Shown here: one piece after another, positions 12,895 through 24,479 of the stretch
Layout: the number at the start of each line of letters is the position of its first letter
How positions within the stretch are numbered: the first letter of the stretch is position 1
Assembly: GCA_031002005.1 (NCBI GenBank)
Contig: JARYHS010008074.1
Location: 6,456,924-6,520,923, forward strand
Length of the DNA stretch: 64,000 nucleotides
Source: Vandiemenella viatica
Taxonomy: Eukaryota; Arthropoda; Insecta; Orthoptera; Morabidae
Reading direction: 5' to 3'
The notes under the pieces: generated by a model
The model's input: the letters and a program-made list of their open reading frames with translations, nothing else
Databases searched by the model: none
What the model was told of the DNA's origin: nothing
Program-made: the position numbers and the translations under genes

Positions 12895-13365
12895 TAATTT
12901 GGCTAATTGTATGAAGTGTGGTAAACACATTGCGAGTTTGAAATTAAAGAGAACCAAATAATTAACAATTTCTCACTAAGTGTAGAAATTTTGATTCATA
13001 TTTAATTAAATCCAGTTCTGAAAGAAGTAGTTCCGGATATTGTCATTATTAGTTGCATGTGCTGGCAGAAGTCTACTGTTTAACATATATTACTATTATT
13101 TAGAGGAGAGTGCCAACAGAAATGAATGTCTTAGAAAATTTCAAAGCCTAAACAATAAAGAATATAAGAAAATACTGTCTCTGTGAAAAGTTTGTCTTAA
13201 AAGTTATATTTTCCAACAAACAATAATCAACAAATGTATGGAATTTTACATAAATATGGTGTTACGCTGGAATTTTTAGTTAATGGCCAATTAAAATGTA
13301 GGTATTAATTTTTTTTGTGGTCCAGGGTCTTTACGAAAACTCAATTTTAAATCTTGGCAGGTATG

Positions 13366-14411
13366 CATAAATCTTTAAATGTACAATGATTAGTCAAATC
13401 ATTATGATATCCTGCTTAATAGTTGATGGTTCAATACAGAAGCAATTTGGCATAGCATGGATTTGTCAAGTCCCTTCATATGCTTAAAAAGGTTAGTCAC
13501 GCAATGTCCTTAAATTACTGGTTGGTAGTTTTTGGGTGGGGAGCTAAGTTGAGTCAAAGGCAGCATTGCCTACCCTTCTCTTGAAGCAATTCGGGCAATT
13601 TTTCTAACTCAATTTCTTTGGTCTTATTGATGATACAAATCTGAAATTTCTATTATATATACATATCAGAAATATTAGCAAACATACTAAAATTTCTTGT
13701 TCGTGTTATTATTTGGATGTTATTCATATGTAAAATTTGTCGATTGTGTTATACATTCATTAGCTGAATGACTGATGATCATCTAAACCCTAAGAAATAC
13801 CTTCAAGTTGTAGGAAGCTGAAATTCGGTACACTTATAAAGTTTTACTCCCAAATTATAAGAAATGTCTAAAAACTTGTAAGTTTCCGTACATCATTCCC
13901 TCATCTACTGCAAAAGTGAAATCGCTTTCTACCTTAATAATTATACATGCCTTAGATTTTCATTGTAGACGGAGCTGGAAACAGGAAATTTGGTATACAT
14001 ATATGGTTTCACCCCCATATTATAAGTCTAATTTTGGCGATTTTCCCAATATTTATTCGTGGTAATCCCAAATGTGAAACATTTTGGTGAATATTTGCAG
14101 TTAATTGATTTGTTCTGAGTAAGGCAATATACCTGATATTTTATTTATGCAAGTTTAAATAACATCTTAAATTTTATTCTGCTCCTATGCTTAGTTTGGA
14201 CGTTACTCAGAATTTACTCATGGTGGTAGTTAAGTCTGCAGCAATCGGTGTTGCTTGGCTGTGGTGCACACCCATTGTTTGCAGACAGCGTAGGCATTGT
14301 TGATAATGTATATTGATGTCTTGAATTCTGAAATGTTCTTATCCACTGATTTTCATACGTAACTGTTGCATCCTGAGTGATTACTTAGAATAAGATTTAA
14401 ACTTACAGAAA
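13366..14411. other. Unassigned AT-rich DNA with a degenerate internal repeat
   Basis: No gene seen. Two similar stretches near 13812-13860 and 13970-14025 share GAAGCTG/GGAGCTG..AAATT(C/T)GGTA(C/T)AC...TTATAAG, a weak tandem duplication. Confidence 0.45.
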
Positions 14412-14935
14412 GAACTGAGATCCCACAAAAACAATTCTTATAAAAACAGGCCAAGTCTTGTGCATGTGCAGTGGATAAGAACAAGAAGAAGAAGAAGAAG
14501 AACAATAAAATGAGATCTAGATCTGAGGCAAATCTACAATTTGCAGTGCGTATTCATTTCACTTTCTGAAACAGAACGGTTTCATTCAGTTTTAGAGATC
14601 GTTTATTGAGAATAAAATAGTTCTGATGACTTGACCATTATGCATGCCATATTTTAGTAAACATATATAAACACCTGTACCAATTTTACAAACACACAAA
14701 AGTAAAAATTTTCCTCACTCATCTTTTTGGTTTGATAAGTCTTAGGATAAATAATATCATACAACCTATAAAACACCGATATAAACCATTCTGTTTCAAC
14801 AAGTGAAACGAATACACACTACAAGTATAAACTTGGCTCAGAATGAGATCTCCACTTTCTTTCACTGCACATGCATGAGACTTGGACTATTTTTACAAGA
14901 TTATTTTTGTGAAATGTGGTCTATTGGGTTGTGAT
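14412..14935. repeat. Foldback: two inverted arms of about 170 bp
   Basis: 14412-14590 and 14770-14935 are inverted copies (about 75-80% by eye). They share CAAGTCTTGTGCATGTGCAG-like, GAGATCT and ATTCATTTCACTTTCTGAAA-like blocks in the same order. A (AAG)n run near 14466-14500 lies in the left arm only. The right arm abuts the Tc1-like transposase relic, so it may be that element's long terminal repeat. Confidence 0.6.
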
Positions 14936-15640
14936 CAGGCAAAGACATCAACACGAATTCATTATCATCCTTCTAAAACCATTGTAGCATTATTCTGGCC
15001 TTGTGATAGAGACAGTTATCCTGCAGGAAGACACCATCACTAATAATGGAAGACACGAACCATGAATGAAAGCAGGGCATCACCAAGAGCATAATACTCC
15101 TCCCAATGACCTGCATTGCTGGTGCTGTGGATGTATTATGCTTTACTTGCAAGATGGCATGTACGGACAAAACCGTGAACTTGGTATAACAAGAAACATG
15201 ATTTATCTGACTGGATATATATTTCCAATGAAGCATGGTCAAATCTGTATGTTCTAGTGTCCACTGCAATTATAATTGAGCAACCGTGTTCTTATGTGTA
15301 ATTGAGCATGTTGTTGGGTCAACTTGGGAACACATAGAGGCCATATGTTGCAGAGCACCATGTTCAGCAATGTGTGCTGAATGGTGTGCTCCAAAACACT
15401 GGTGTCTGCACATGCATTGTACTCCCACTTCAGATCTAATACAGATCGCCCCCTATCCTGCATTACTGAGTGGGCAAGTCTCAAACATTCAACCACTTTC
15501 CATATATGTTGAACACAGTCACATATGGGCAGCTGACCAGTCTAGTTGTTCCCGGGTACTGGACCATAATATGCGTGGATTCCAAGTCATTTATGTCTGG
15601 AATTCACAATTTACCACTAGTGAATAGAATGATTTCCCAT
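14936..15640 (-). pseudogene. Tc1-like transposase relic
   Basis: On the minus strand the relic keeps the second catalytic aspartate region (DGVFLQDNCLYHKARIMLQW, compare the family FQQDNAPCH). About 30 residues later comes SLPDHNPIDH, matching SPDLNPIEH. Upstream, 15250-15430 keeps HTLLNMVLCNIWPLCVPKLT, part of the DNA-binding linker. Frames change and stops occur (for example after LQWF), so it is inactive. Confidence 0.65.
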
Positions 15641-15846
15641 GCATATCTGCTCCACTTATGTACTTTACTTAATGCTTGACATAGCCTCAACATCACAAAC
15701 AGCTTTCAATCTTATGGTGGGGAGTGGTCAGTGTACATTAATATAATACACAACAAAAATGTAGAGCATAAAAGGTTCATAAAAATGACTCTGCACTGAT
15801 ATATGGGTACCTACTATAGGTAACTAACAATAGGCATCTTTAAAAT

Positions 15847-16170
15847 TTAATTTGCAGTAAAAGTAAAGATGAAACTTACAGTACGTATTCCCATTAAAAT
15901 CTTAATCAAAATAAATAACTTCACTGTTTCCACTACACAAAGAATAAAGAAAATATGTTTACAGCATACAATTTGTACTTCAGGAGATATCAAAAGTTTT
16001 GCTGGCTGGCAGCCTTCTGAAGGAGACAAGCATGGACAATGTTCAGCCAATTCTTGTAAAATATGTAATGCAGGGAGAAATGGTTCCATACTGAAAAAGT
16101 AGTTTGATGGGCCAATATGTCTCTGTTTGACCTCTCTAATAATTTTCGATTTTTCAAACTTGCTTTGCAT
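15847..16170 (-). other. Unrecognised ORF or possible exon
   Basis: The minus-strand frame of 107 codons has a non-repetitive, well-mixed composition in its first 65 residues (includes SMEPFLPALHILQELAEHC). After that it becomes hydrophobic and AT-driven, as if leaving an exon near 15960 at a GAA|GTACAA junction. I do not recognise it. It may be a captured exon, a pseudogene fragment, or chance. Confidence 0.25.
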
Positions 16171-16399
16171 AAGACATTTTAAAAATTAAATAATTTATTT
16201 CATTTTATTTACCTATAACTAATCAAATTGAGACTGTGAAAGTTACTGCACATGGTGAATGTTAATATTGTTAATTTTGTATGGGTTATGTAAAACTGCC
16301 CACGTAGAGGATCATAGAGAGCAGTCACACAGTTAAGGTATTGGTGTATTTAAAATAAGGAAACAAGTGGAACATCAATTTTAAGGAAGAAGTCAATAA

Positions 16400-18120
16400 T
16401 TTAATTGGGAGATAAGATTATTATCTATATTCGAGGTTTGCCTGCACATACCAACACTCCACTCTTTTACAACATACACCATGTCATGCCCAAATTTTCA
16501 ATTTTCCCTACGACATAAGCCATTGCCTCAACTGTGGATAAACCAAAACCACCTTACTGTCTGAATGCCAATTCTCTGTGCTATCCCAAAGACAACCAGT
16601 CTCACTAACTCCAAAGATTAACCATATTGCTTTAGTTCTGAACTCGGTAGCATTATGCCAGACTGTTGGTGTTGCTTTTCTACCACAGGGTCCGGGTCAG
16701 AGCAGTTGAAAACTTCCAACACAACTGGACCCACCTCCTTCCTCGTCTACCCTGTTCCCATAATCTATCTTTAACACCGTTCTAACAAGCACAGCATCAC
16801 GTAAACCAGAGCCGAGGCAATACCGTCCAGGAGAAAAATATCACCATCCTCCAATTTCACAGGAACTCAATTACTGTGGTAACAGTTACTGTGATTAACA
16901 TCAGTGACTGGCTGAGGCATCTGATATAGCTCCAACACCAGTACCTACCTACCACAATCTGAAGATCCCTCAATTTTAATTATCCAGGAAATAAGGAAAA
17001 ACACTCCGCCTACAGGGCCCATAACTTCACAATCCACTTCCATCCCCCGAATCCCCAAACACCCATCCTCCTTCTCATGGTCTACAGGGCAGACAATACT
17101 GGGTGAACTTTAGTTGTGGCATACGGATTGCTCATTAAACAGATTTAGACCAGTAGATCAATATCTCCATAATCTCATGCAGAAGCTCCCTTCAAAATCA
17201 AATTCCTCAACTGTTGAGTAGCATCTTTGCAATCCTTTATTTATGGCAGCAATGATAATTTTCAATTTAAGTAATACCTTCCCTTTGCATCAATTTTGGC
17301 TTAAGTTGTTATTAAACTTTCAGTAGCACTGAACTTTACCACATTAATTTATTCACATTTGGAGGGCTAGAACAAGCGTAGATACGTCTAATAGAACTAG
17401 AAATCATCCTCGCAGTTGACAAGATCTATGCTACAATGGTTATGTACTGCAATGACTATACGAATGAAGTCCTAGGCAGCTTACTATGAAGATTCCACAG
17501 TCTTCACCATTGCCATTTTACATGAAATACATATTTTTCTTGGCCCTCTTCACAATCCATTTTCTTTCTCAAGATTCTTGCATATTAAGCATATAGCTGC
17601 AGCATATTAATTGGCCACTGAATGAATTTTAGCTTTGGTGGATCAACAGTTACAACTTTATATACAAGATCTCCTGTCATACAACATAAATGTCAACAGT
17701 TCCTAAGGTAAAATGAAGTCTTCACGGGTGTACCACAGGATAGTGTTTTGAAAACACGATATTTCGACTACTAGCTCCGTTATCTTCCTCAGGTGTAGAG
17801 ACGTCTGGACAGGTCCGCCGGTCAGCCGACCTGTGCTGACATCTCGACACCTGATGAAGACGATAGAGCTAGTCGTCGAAATATCGTGTTTTCAAAACAG
17901 TATCCGGCGGTACAACCGTGAAGACTTCATTTCAAGGATAAGCTGGGAAAGTCTCCGTTCTTACAGTTCCTAGGGTGTCTACCCCCACCCTTCAGACATC
18001 TTCCTGGACACCTCCATCTAACAAAAATGTCATGTCATGTCCTCAGTGTCCTGAAACGCTTCGTAGAAATGTGCCTCCGCCCATCCTCTCAGTCTCATCA
18101 GCTTCACTCGCTTTGAAAAA
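16400..18120 (+). pseudogene. Decayed Penelope-like element fragments
   Basis: The pyrimidine-rich plus strand resembles the better-preserved copy at 24480-28290. Near 17100 a frame reads close to the KIHKTGN.GR.IVVAYGPP stretch of Penelope RT (VVAYGLLIKQI seen). Near 17625-17700 LALVDQQLQLYIQDLLS matches AFVDRHFQPFVQDLPS. After the inserted palindrome, the sequence continues at 17976 onwards. Heavily mutated. Confidence 0.45.
17711..17932. repeat. 222-bp palindrome with CTGATGA...GAAA core in the right arm
   Basis: The two arms pair from AAATGAAGTCTTCACGG (left) to CCGTGAAGACTTCATTT (right), with a short spacer in the middle. In the right arm CTGATGA (17850s) is followed by a perfect 5-bp stem (GACGA/TCGTC) and GAAA. 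The left arm has CTGAGGA instead. The insert is flanked by near-identical 12-mers (CAGTTCCTAAGG 17697-17708; CAGTTCCTAGGG 17964-17975), a target duplication. It is probably an inverted Penelope terminal repeat. Confidence 0.75.
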
Positions 18121-19600
18121 TTAATTTTCCTAAATACCTCCCATTCAACTTAGACAATAATAAAATATAAACAAAATAAAGATGCTTCAAATCATAAATC
18201 TATTGTGTTTCTAAACTGATAGATTGTATTCAGCTGTTCAGAAACTCTGTGAATATTTTCCATTGGATATCAGTTTAGATAAAAACTTACAAAAACTTTG
18301 CGTGATTCACATATTCTGTATGTATGTTTTACAGTTTCAGCTTACATTTGGATGGTCCTTCCTTCTTAAAGTATGAAAATACAGAAGTTTTCTGTATTTT
18401 AAATAACTTACTACACCTAACCCATTCATTATACACCCACTATTTAAGGATCTTTTATTGAATTTCTTCCATTCTTGCTGTAGTTAAAATTATTGTACCA
18501 TTTGTAAATTGAAATGTGTTATAACAATATTTCATATATGTCTATAGTCAGAAATTTACAAGACTGGGGGACTACAGAAGGTGCATCAAAACTCGTCAAA
18601 CTTTGTGCATTGTCATTCCCAACAGCACTGGTATGGTACCTTTTTTCCTATTCCTCCATATGTACTGGATTAAACTCTATGTTCACATTTTACTTAATAA
18701 GTTGAAGTGAACTGTATGATTCCACTTTGACATACTGTCACAGCTCTACCTATACATCTAGTCTGTTCACTGCTGTAATATCGAAATTATTGTAGTTAAC
18801 TGCAGTGGAGATGCCATAAACCAAACACGTACTTGATGAAATTTTTACTTCAAATTGTTTCAATGCTGTAGATACCTTTCTTGATAAAACACTTCTATGC
18901 CTCATTCCCTTACCTACTAGTGTATGGTCTTCCCTTGACACAACGCTTGTCCTTACTATACGTGTGTACCCAGCATTGGAATTGTCTACTCTCATCCACT
19001 GACTGACTGTTCTGGTCAAATACAAAGCAAGAGTGGAAGAATATACGATCAAGATTCAGCTGAAATTAACTGCGTATTCGGGATTCATGGAGAAATATTC
19101 ATGTTCTAGGAAGGAAAAAAGGATTAACAACACAAAAGAGCAATAATTTGCAAATATCTTAATGAGAGAGATAGGGTGGTTTTCATAAATGACAATCCAA
19201 ACTGAAACATGTGAAGTATGTTGGATGTTTTTCTAGTGAAATCAGTGATAATTTTTTGGGGTTCACATAGGCAATAAGTTATTATGATATAGTTATTAAA
19301 GATGTAAGAGAATTCAAGAAACCACTGGTGATAAAATATGTATTTAGGCATTAAAATAAGACATTAACTATTTTAGAACTGGCAAAACATTTGAGGAAAA
19401 ATTTCAATTTCTATGTTAATGGCTGTTTGCAGATCGTGTTTTAAACTGAATTCTCTATATAACTTATTATTAAACAGCGTATATTATACATTTATGAAAT
19501 TCTTTTAAATGACATATACAAAAAAAATTAATTTTAAAAAAAAAAAAAAAAAAAAAAATTTGATGTACGAAGTTTTTCTCAGCGTTGTATATTTATTAGG
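18121..19600. other. Unassigned AT-rich DNA
   Basis: No ORF in either strand resembles a known family. A long A-run lies at about 19537-19558. Nothing else is recognisable. Confidence 0.5.
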
Positions 19601-20109
19601 CTTGCAATGAAAATTCGGCATCTATTCAGTATTTGGCCACTTTTATCCTATTCAGTCGAATACTGAATATCTAGGAACCGTTCGGCCAAATGCAGAATAC
19701 TTGTTTTTTTATTTTTGGTAGTTGGATAATTGGCTGAAATATATGATAATGCATTTTGCTTATAATTACAAAAATATTGTGCATAATCAACTTTCACAAC
19801 GCCAAACCAAAAATAACAAAAATATTTAATATCTATTCACTTGAATAACTGAAATTTAGGGATCAAAGATTGTAATGCAGAAAATCTATTTTTTTTTTTT
19901 GTAGTGTCACGCATAGCTTACTCCTTTACTTCTCGTAGACATTTCCAACTTGAGAGAAAAACCGCTCTGAATAAACACAGCTTCCTGAAGCGGATAAGTA
20001 TTTTGCTGCAAGCTTTGTCAAACATTGAAATGTCTCTCTTCTTGCTTACCACCAAGTGTATGGATTAATTAACATGACGTGATATATTCTTAATATCTAA
20101 ATAAATATC

Positions 20110-20410
20110 AACTTCAGTTGCAATTTCTTTTGATGTTCCTGTATCGATCATACTTTTCTCTGCAACGATCTCTTTGAAGCACAAAAAATGAGTTTGCATT
20201 CTGACTTTGATCTGATTTTTCTGTCACCATCCTCTTGGACTGCACAGGGGAAGAATTTGCACTGCTACCACTACTTGTTTCATAATACGTCCTTAGGTCA
20301 TTGACCAGAATATACTGCCTTGCCTTTTCTCTTTGCAATTGACTAATGAAAACATTTATTTTAAAGTGTGGGTCTAAAGTGGTTGCCATTTTATAAAGTA
20401 ATTTCAATTT
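20110..20410 (-). pseudogene. hAT-type transposase fragment
   Basis: The open minus-strand frame begins near KMATTLDPHFKINVF, matching the ATLLDPRFK block of hAT/ZBED transposases. It is followed by a variable serine-rich linker (SSGSSANSSPVQ). The catalytic and dimerisation parts are absent here. Just left, 19618-19705 holds a run of GAATA/ATTCAGT palindromic motifs. Confidence 0.55.
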
Positions 20411-20445
20411 TTTAATACAGATGGAATGGAAACCATATATGGCTT

Positions 20446-23360
20446 ACTAGCAGTTACCCGCGACTTCGTCCGCGTTGAAAAGTGTTGTAATATAAGATTT
20501 TCTTGAGAGGTCTGGTTGCTCAGTGGTTAGGGCGTCCAACTGGAGATGGAAAAGTCCCCAGCTTGAATTACAGTCTTGGCGAGGATTTTCAAAGGTCCCT
20601 AGCTCGACCTTCACCTCTGGCATAGGTTGGTGTGTGATGTGAATTACGCCAGAATACTCACTTTGTTCTGATTCCGTGTTGAACTGTGGGTCCTCTATGT
20701 CCGGTAGGATTACTGGGTTACGTTAAGAGGCTACGAAAGGGACTGATTCCGGAGACGTAAAGAAGTCTTGTCACCAGGTCAATACGACCATACAGTTTAT
20801 TTAAGAGCTATTTTTATTAGTAATAGTAGTAATAAATGTTGCAATAAAATAACAAAAATCTATTTATGTTCCACAACTACTTCACTGAATTGATAAAGCA
20901 GTAAAAATATTCAGTTTGTAAGGAGTATTTTCAGTTTAATATATCCGTATATACAATATTGAGGATTTGTCTCCTAGGTTTTGGCTATTTTCATAGCCCT
21001 AGTTTTCTTAAATTTCTTGGAAATATTTGAATTTCGTTTACCCAACATCTCTTAAAATTACTAATTTCATCACGCGAATAAAAATGAATATAGTTTTAAT
21101 TAATGGAAGCTCAAAACGTCAAAATATTAGCAATACATTGATGGAATAGACTAAATATCAACAACAAAAAAATACTAACATCCAAACAGCAAATAAATAC
21201 TTAAGTGGCCCAAGGACGTTCATTTCCATTAGTAAAATTGCGATACTAAAAATGAATATTTTGATTTGCATTGAGTACTGAAAAAAAATCTTTAAAAAAG
21301 AAGAACTTAATTTCCTCTTTGAATATTTTTTTTTTTTTTTTTAGGATATATTGGTTCCATCAACAGAAATTTACATATTATAGTAGTAAGTATAGTAGTA
21401 ATTGATTCTTTTATCCATAATAATCAGAGGTATTGCGGTAATGGTTTCTCTATCTCTGGAAACAACTGAATTGCCTATATACCAGTTTACTATAGTTCAT
21501 TTGTTTCGATCCATTAATTCTGCGCTAAAATATAAATTTCAATATTAAAGTAGTAATAGATTGTTTCTTCATATTCGGTTTCTTATTCTGCATACAGAAT
21601 ATAATGACTACCGGCGAATTACCACTCCGCTTTTCCGCCACTCCACTACGGTATCTGAATAAAACACTGATAAATTTAAAAAATTTACTTCGGGCAACGC
21701 CGCATGGTTCTGCTAAATCGTCAAAGCTTAATATAGATCTTTTGATACAATATCGGTACAAAGCGATACATGATGTCACTAAAATGGCGCTCATGAAAGA
21801 AGCTGAATAACTAATAATGTTTCAGTTCTCATTCTGGCCCAGGCTGCGTTTTAAAATTACCGCTAGAAAATCAAAGCTTCTATCACTCGCACATTAATAC
21901 ATTCACTATATTGTATGTTAGTGACGTCATGAATAGCGAAATAAACTTTACTTATTATTAACGCAGTAAATTAAATACTGAATACGTCTAAAACTACATT
22001 CAGCCGCATGAACTATGTCGTCAGCTTCATGACAGTTATTGAGGTAACGTAATTAAAAAATTTATGCTAAAATGCTTTTAACTTACAGTGTACAACGGAA
22101 AGTCCACAATTCTCTACGATCGTTAATATTGCAGGTCAAATGTACATCGCGATAAAGTTAATTTATTGCTCGTGATTTAGTAAGGTGTATAATGAAATTA
22201 ATTGTCATAGTAATTTATGATATACTAATTAGGAATTTTGATACAGAAAATTCTGTTACCACTCGAAATGTAGGTCCAGAGCATTTAATGTGTTGAGATG
22301 TGTTCGTATCGTTTGATTTTGTAGCGGCAGTATTAGCAGAAATGTGGTTTGGTTGAAATGCTGCCTGGACCAGAATGGTTTTTGTTACAGCAGATGGCAG
22401 AAGGAATTTAGTTGTTATGCTCCCTGCAAATGAGGTGTATTGTGTTGTAAACGACTTTCAGTGTTACTTCATGAAACAATAAGTTTCTACATTAGCCCAT
22501 TGAATGCATTCGTTTTAAGTGTAGCGTTCGATAGATATTTGCAGAATATTGAACAATAATAAGCAGTACTATTCGTACAAAAATTCTTAACAAAAAATAA
22601 AAAGGGTTAGTTAAGTTTTAAATTTCGGCAAAAATAATTTGTAATACACAGACTGTATAGTAACAAAAAAGAAACAGGAAATAACCGAGATAGAATGGAA
22701 TCCTTTACATTTTTATAAATACCGTACGACATTTGGGGCACGACCATTTTGCACTTTCAGTGAACCGACTTTCGTGCTGGTATACTCATAGCATTTTACT
22801 TTTTTTTTCCAAGCTTTGATTTTTTATATTTATTATAACGCATATATTACGAACGAAATTATGGTTAATATTTGATATGTCATAGTATTTTATGTACGCA
22901 AATGAAAACATCTCTTTGCGAACTTGACAATACCTACCTTTCTTTTTTTAATTTAAGGTTAAGAACAGATTTATATTTCCTGCTTGTCAAGTGCGTCAGT
23001 TTTATGGCTTTTAAACTAAACACAAACTTGCATATGTAAGTAGGTTTTTGCTATTATTTCTGACTTTGAGAAGTAGTGTTTGCGATTTACTTAAAAAGCA
23101 AAGAGTAAACGTGGCACGGCTATCTACGGAGTAGGAAACTCTTTGTTGCTTCCGAATTGATATTAATGGCAATTTCTAAAAGAACTATGCGTTTTTGCGG
23201 GATAAAATCTATCCTATTGCACTTCGCACGCAATTAACTGACTTCATGCCAAATTTCATTCAAATATGTTGAGTTATTAAGGCGTGATTGACTGCCAACG
23301 TACATCCAAACACACATCCGAACTTTCTCATTTTCTCATTTATAGATATATAGATAGATT
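20446..23360 (+). mobile_element. RTE-like non-autonomous retroelement (head and tail recognisable)
   Basis: The head carries ACCCGCGACTTCGTCCGCGT (20456-20475). The tail near 23247-23360 reads CCAAATTTCATTCAAATATG, later GAACTTTCTCATTT, and a short ATAGATATATAGATAGAT tract. This head/tail pairing is common in arthropod RTE-derived elements. No RT ORF survives in between. A SINE is inserted at about 20508-20800. The interior otherwise holds nothing identifiable. Confidence 0.5.
20508..20800 (+). mobile_element. tRNA-derived SINE
   Basis: The head GGTTGCTCAGTGGTTAGGG (about 20515-20533) is an excellent Pol III A box. It is followed about 40 nt later by a weak B box (GCTTGAATTAC). The remaining roughly 230 bp is a non-coding body. 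It is inserted close to the head of the RTE-like element. The original tRNA cannot be assigned. Confidence 0.6.
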
Positions 23361-23579
23361 TAACAGATTTATTGACTAATTTTAATGGCGTTGGCTTGCA
23401 ATTACAAGGAAACAGTCTGAATTTAATAAAATGAAGACCAGAATTTAACCTTTTCTTGCCAGAACTAATCTATTCAAACAAAACATTGGAAGGCATGAAT
23501 TTTTCCATTCCCTGACAAACAAATGTCTATGTTCAACATTTAGTCTAAATGCCTTTCTGACTTAAAAACTTGGTTTCAC

Positions 23580-23930
23580 GATGTTTTGACTAAGGAAATA
23601 CCGCACTTGGTTATCAATCCATATGGAGCTGTTGAAGATGGCATATCAAACTACAAGAAGAATTGTTCAAAATAATAATTATCGTACAACTTAAGGCAAA
23701 GTTCAGAAAGTGGTACCAGCAATTTGGGCTTGAGAAGGAGATGCCTGTTGCTTATACTGTATTACGAACTATCGCAAGAAAGCTTATCCATCTTCACACC
23801 TCTTACGAAAGGGTTTTTAGCCGTTACTGATATTCTTATAAAAAGGAAAGGGAATCTGGCACAAATAACACAATGTCAATATTTGAGGTCATACCCCAAG
23901 CACGTCAAAACAGGCACAGATTGATGAGAA
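23580..23930 (+). pseudogene. hAT C-terminal dimerisation region relic
   Basis: The plus-strand frames give RTIARKLIHLHTSYERVFSR, then (another frame) TDILIKRKGNLAQ. Together they follow the hAT C-terminal pattern LA...L.IP.TS..SERVFS..G.I...KR..L. At least one frameshift. Its orientation is opposite to the fragment at 20110-20410, so they are separate copies. Confidence 0.5.
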
Positions 23931-24479
23931 GTAACTACACTTCAACAGGCAGCTGAGAGACAAGCGCAGCAACACATATCCGTTTCGCAAATTTTCTGAA
24001 TTATCATTTTTGGGCGATATTGCTGCTGTTTCTTGATACAGCACTAAATTATTAATTAATTTTTAATCGCATTTTATCTTCGTTTCTGAATTTTTCCGCT
24101 GTTCTGTGTCCTTCTGCAGCATATTCTGATATTCCCTTTGTCATACTTAGCCTTTCATCTCAACAGTTGTTTGGACAATTTTAGGTCTCATCACTCATAT
24201 TAATCAATTTCCCCTTACTTGTCACCCATAGATTCATACATCTCTTCCTACAAGTTTCACGTTTCCGCCTCGCGAAACTGCGTTCACACACTCTCTTCCT
24301 TCAATCCCGCCTTTCTCTAAATATTCCTCAAAATGGATTAACCATTAAACTCCCCATCTCTGGCTGCCATCCACAAATCCACCCACCACTCCACGTCTTT
24401 CGTTTTACCCGATCACTTAAATTCACCAGACTTGTCCTCCAACAGCTCTTGTTCAAAGCAGACTGGCATTCTGCCCAGC

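Larger units (their letters stand above)
9324..13365. mobile_element. Candidate 4.0-kb element with CATACCTGC terminal inverted repeats
   Basis: The left end reads CATACCTGCAAACTTTACGG (9324 onwards). The right end, reverse-complemented, reads CATACCTGCCAAGATTTAAA (ending 13365). Each end is flanked by CATA (9320-9323 and 13366-13369), a possible 4-bp target duplication, although the left flank is itself a CATA run. No transposase belonging to these ends is visible. The interior holds degenerate repeated modules (9690-11620) and a nested transposon at 12041-12894. The superfamily is unknown. Confidence 0.5.

Noticed and set aside
15286..15627. Plus-strand 113-codon ORF
   Set aside because: It is antisense to the Tc1-like transposase relic, whose family motifs lie on the minus strand.
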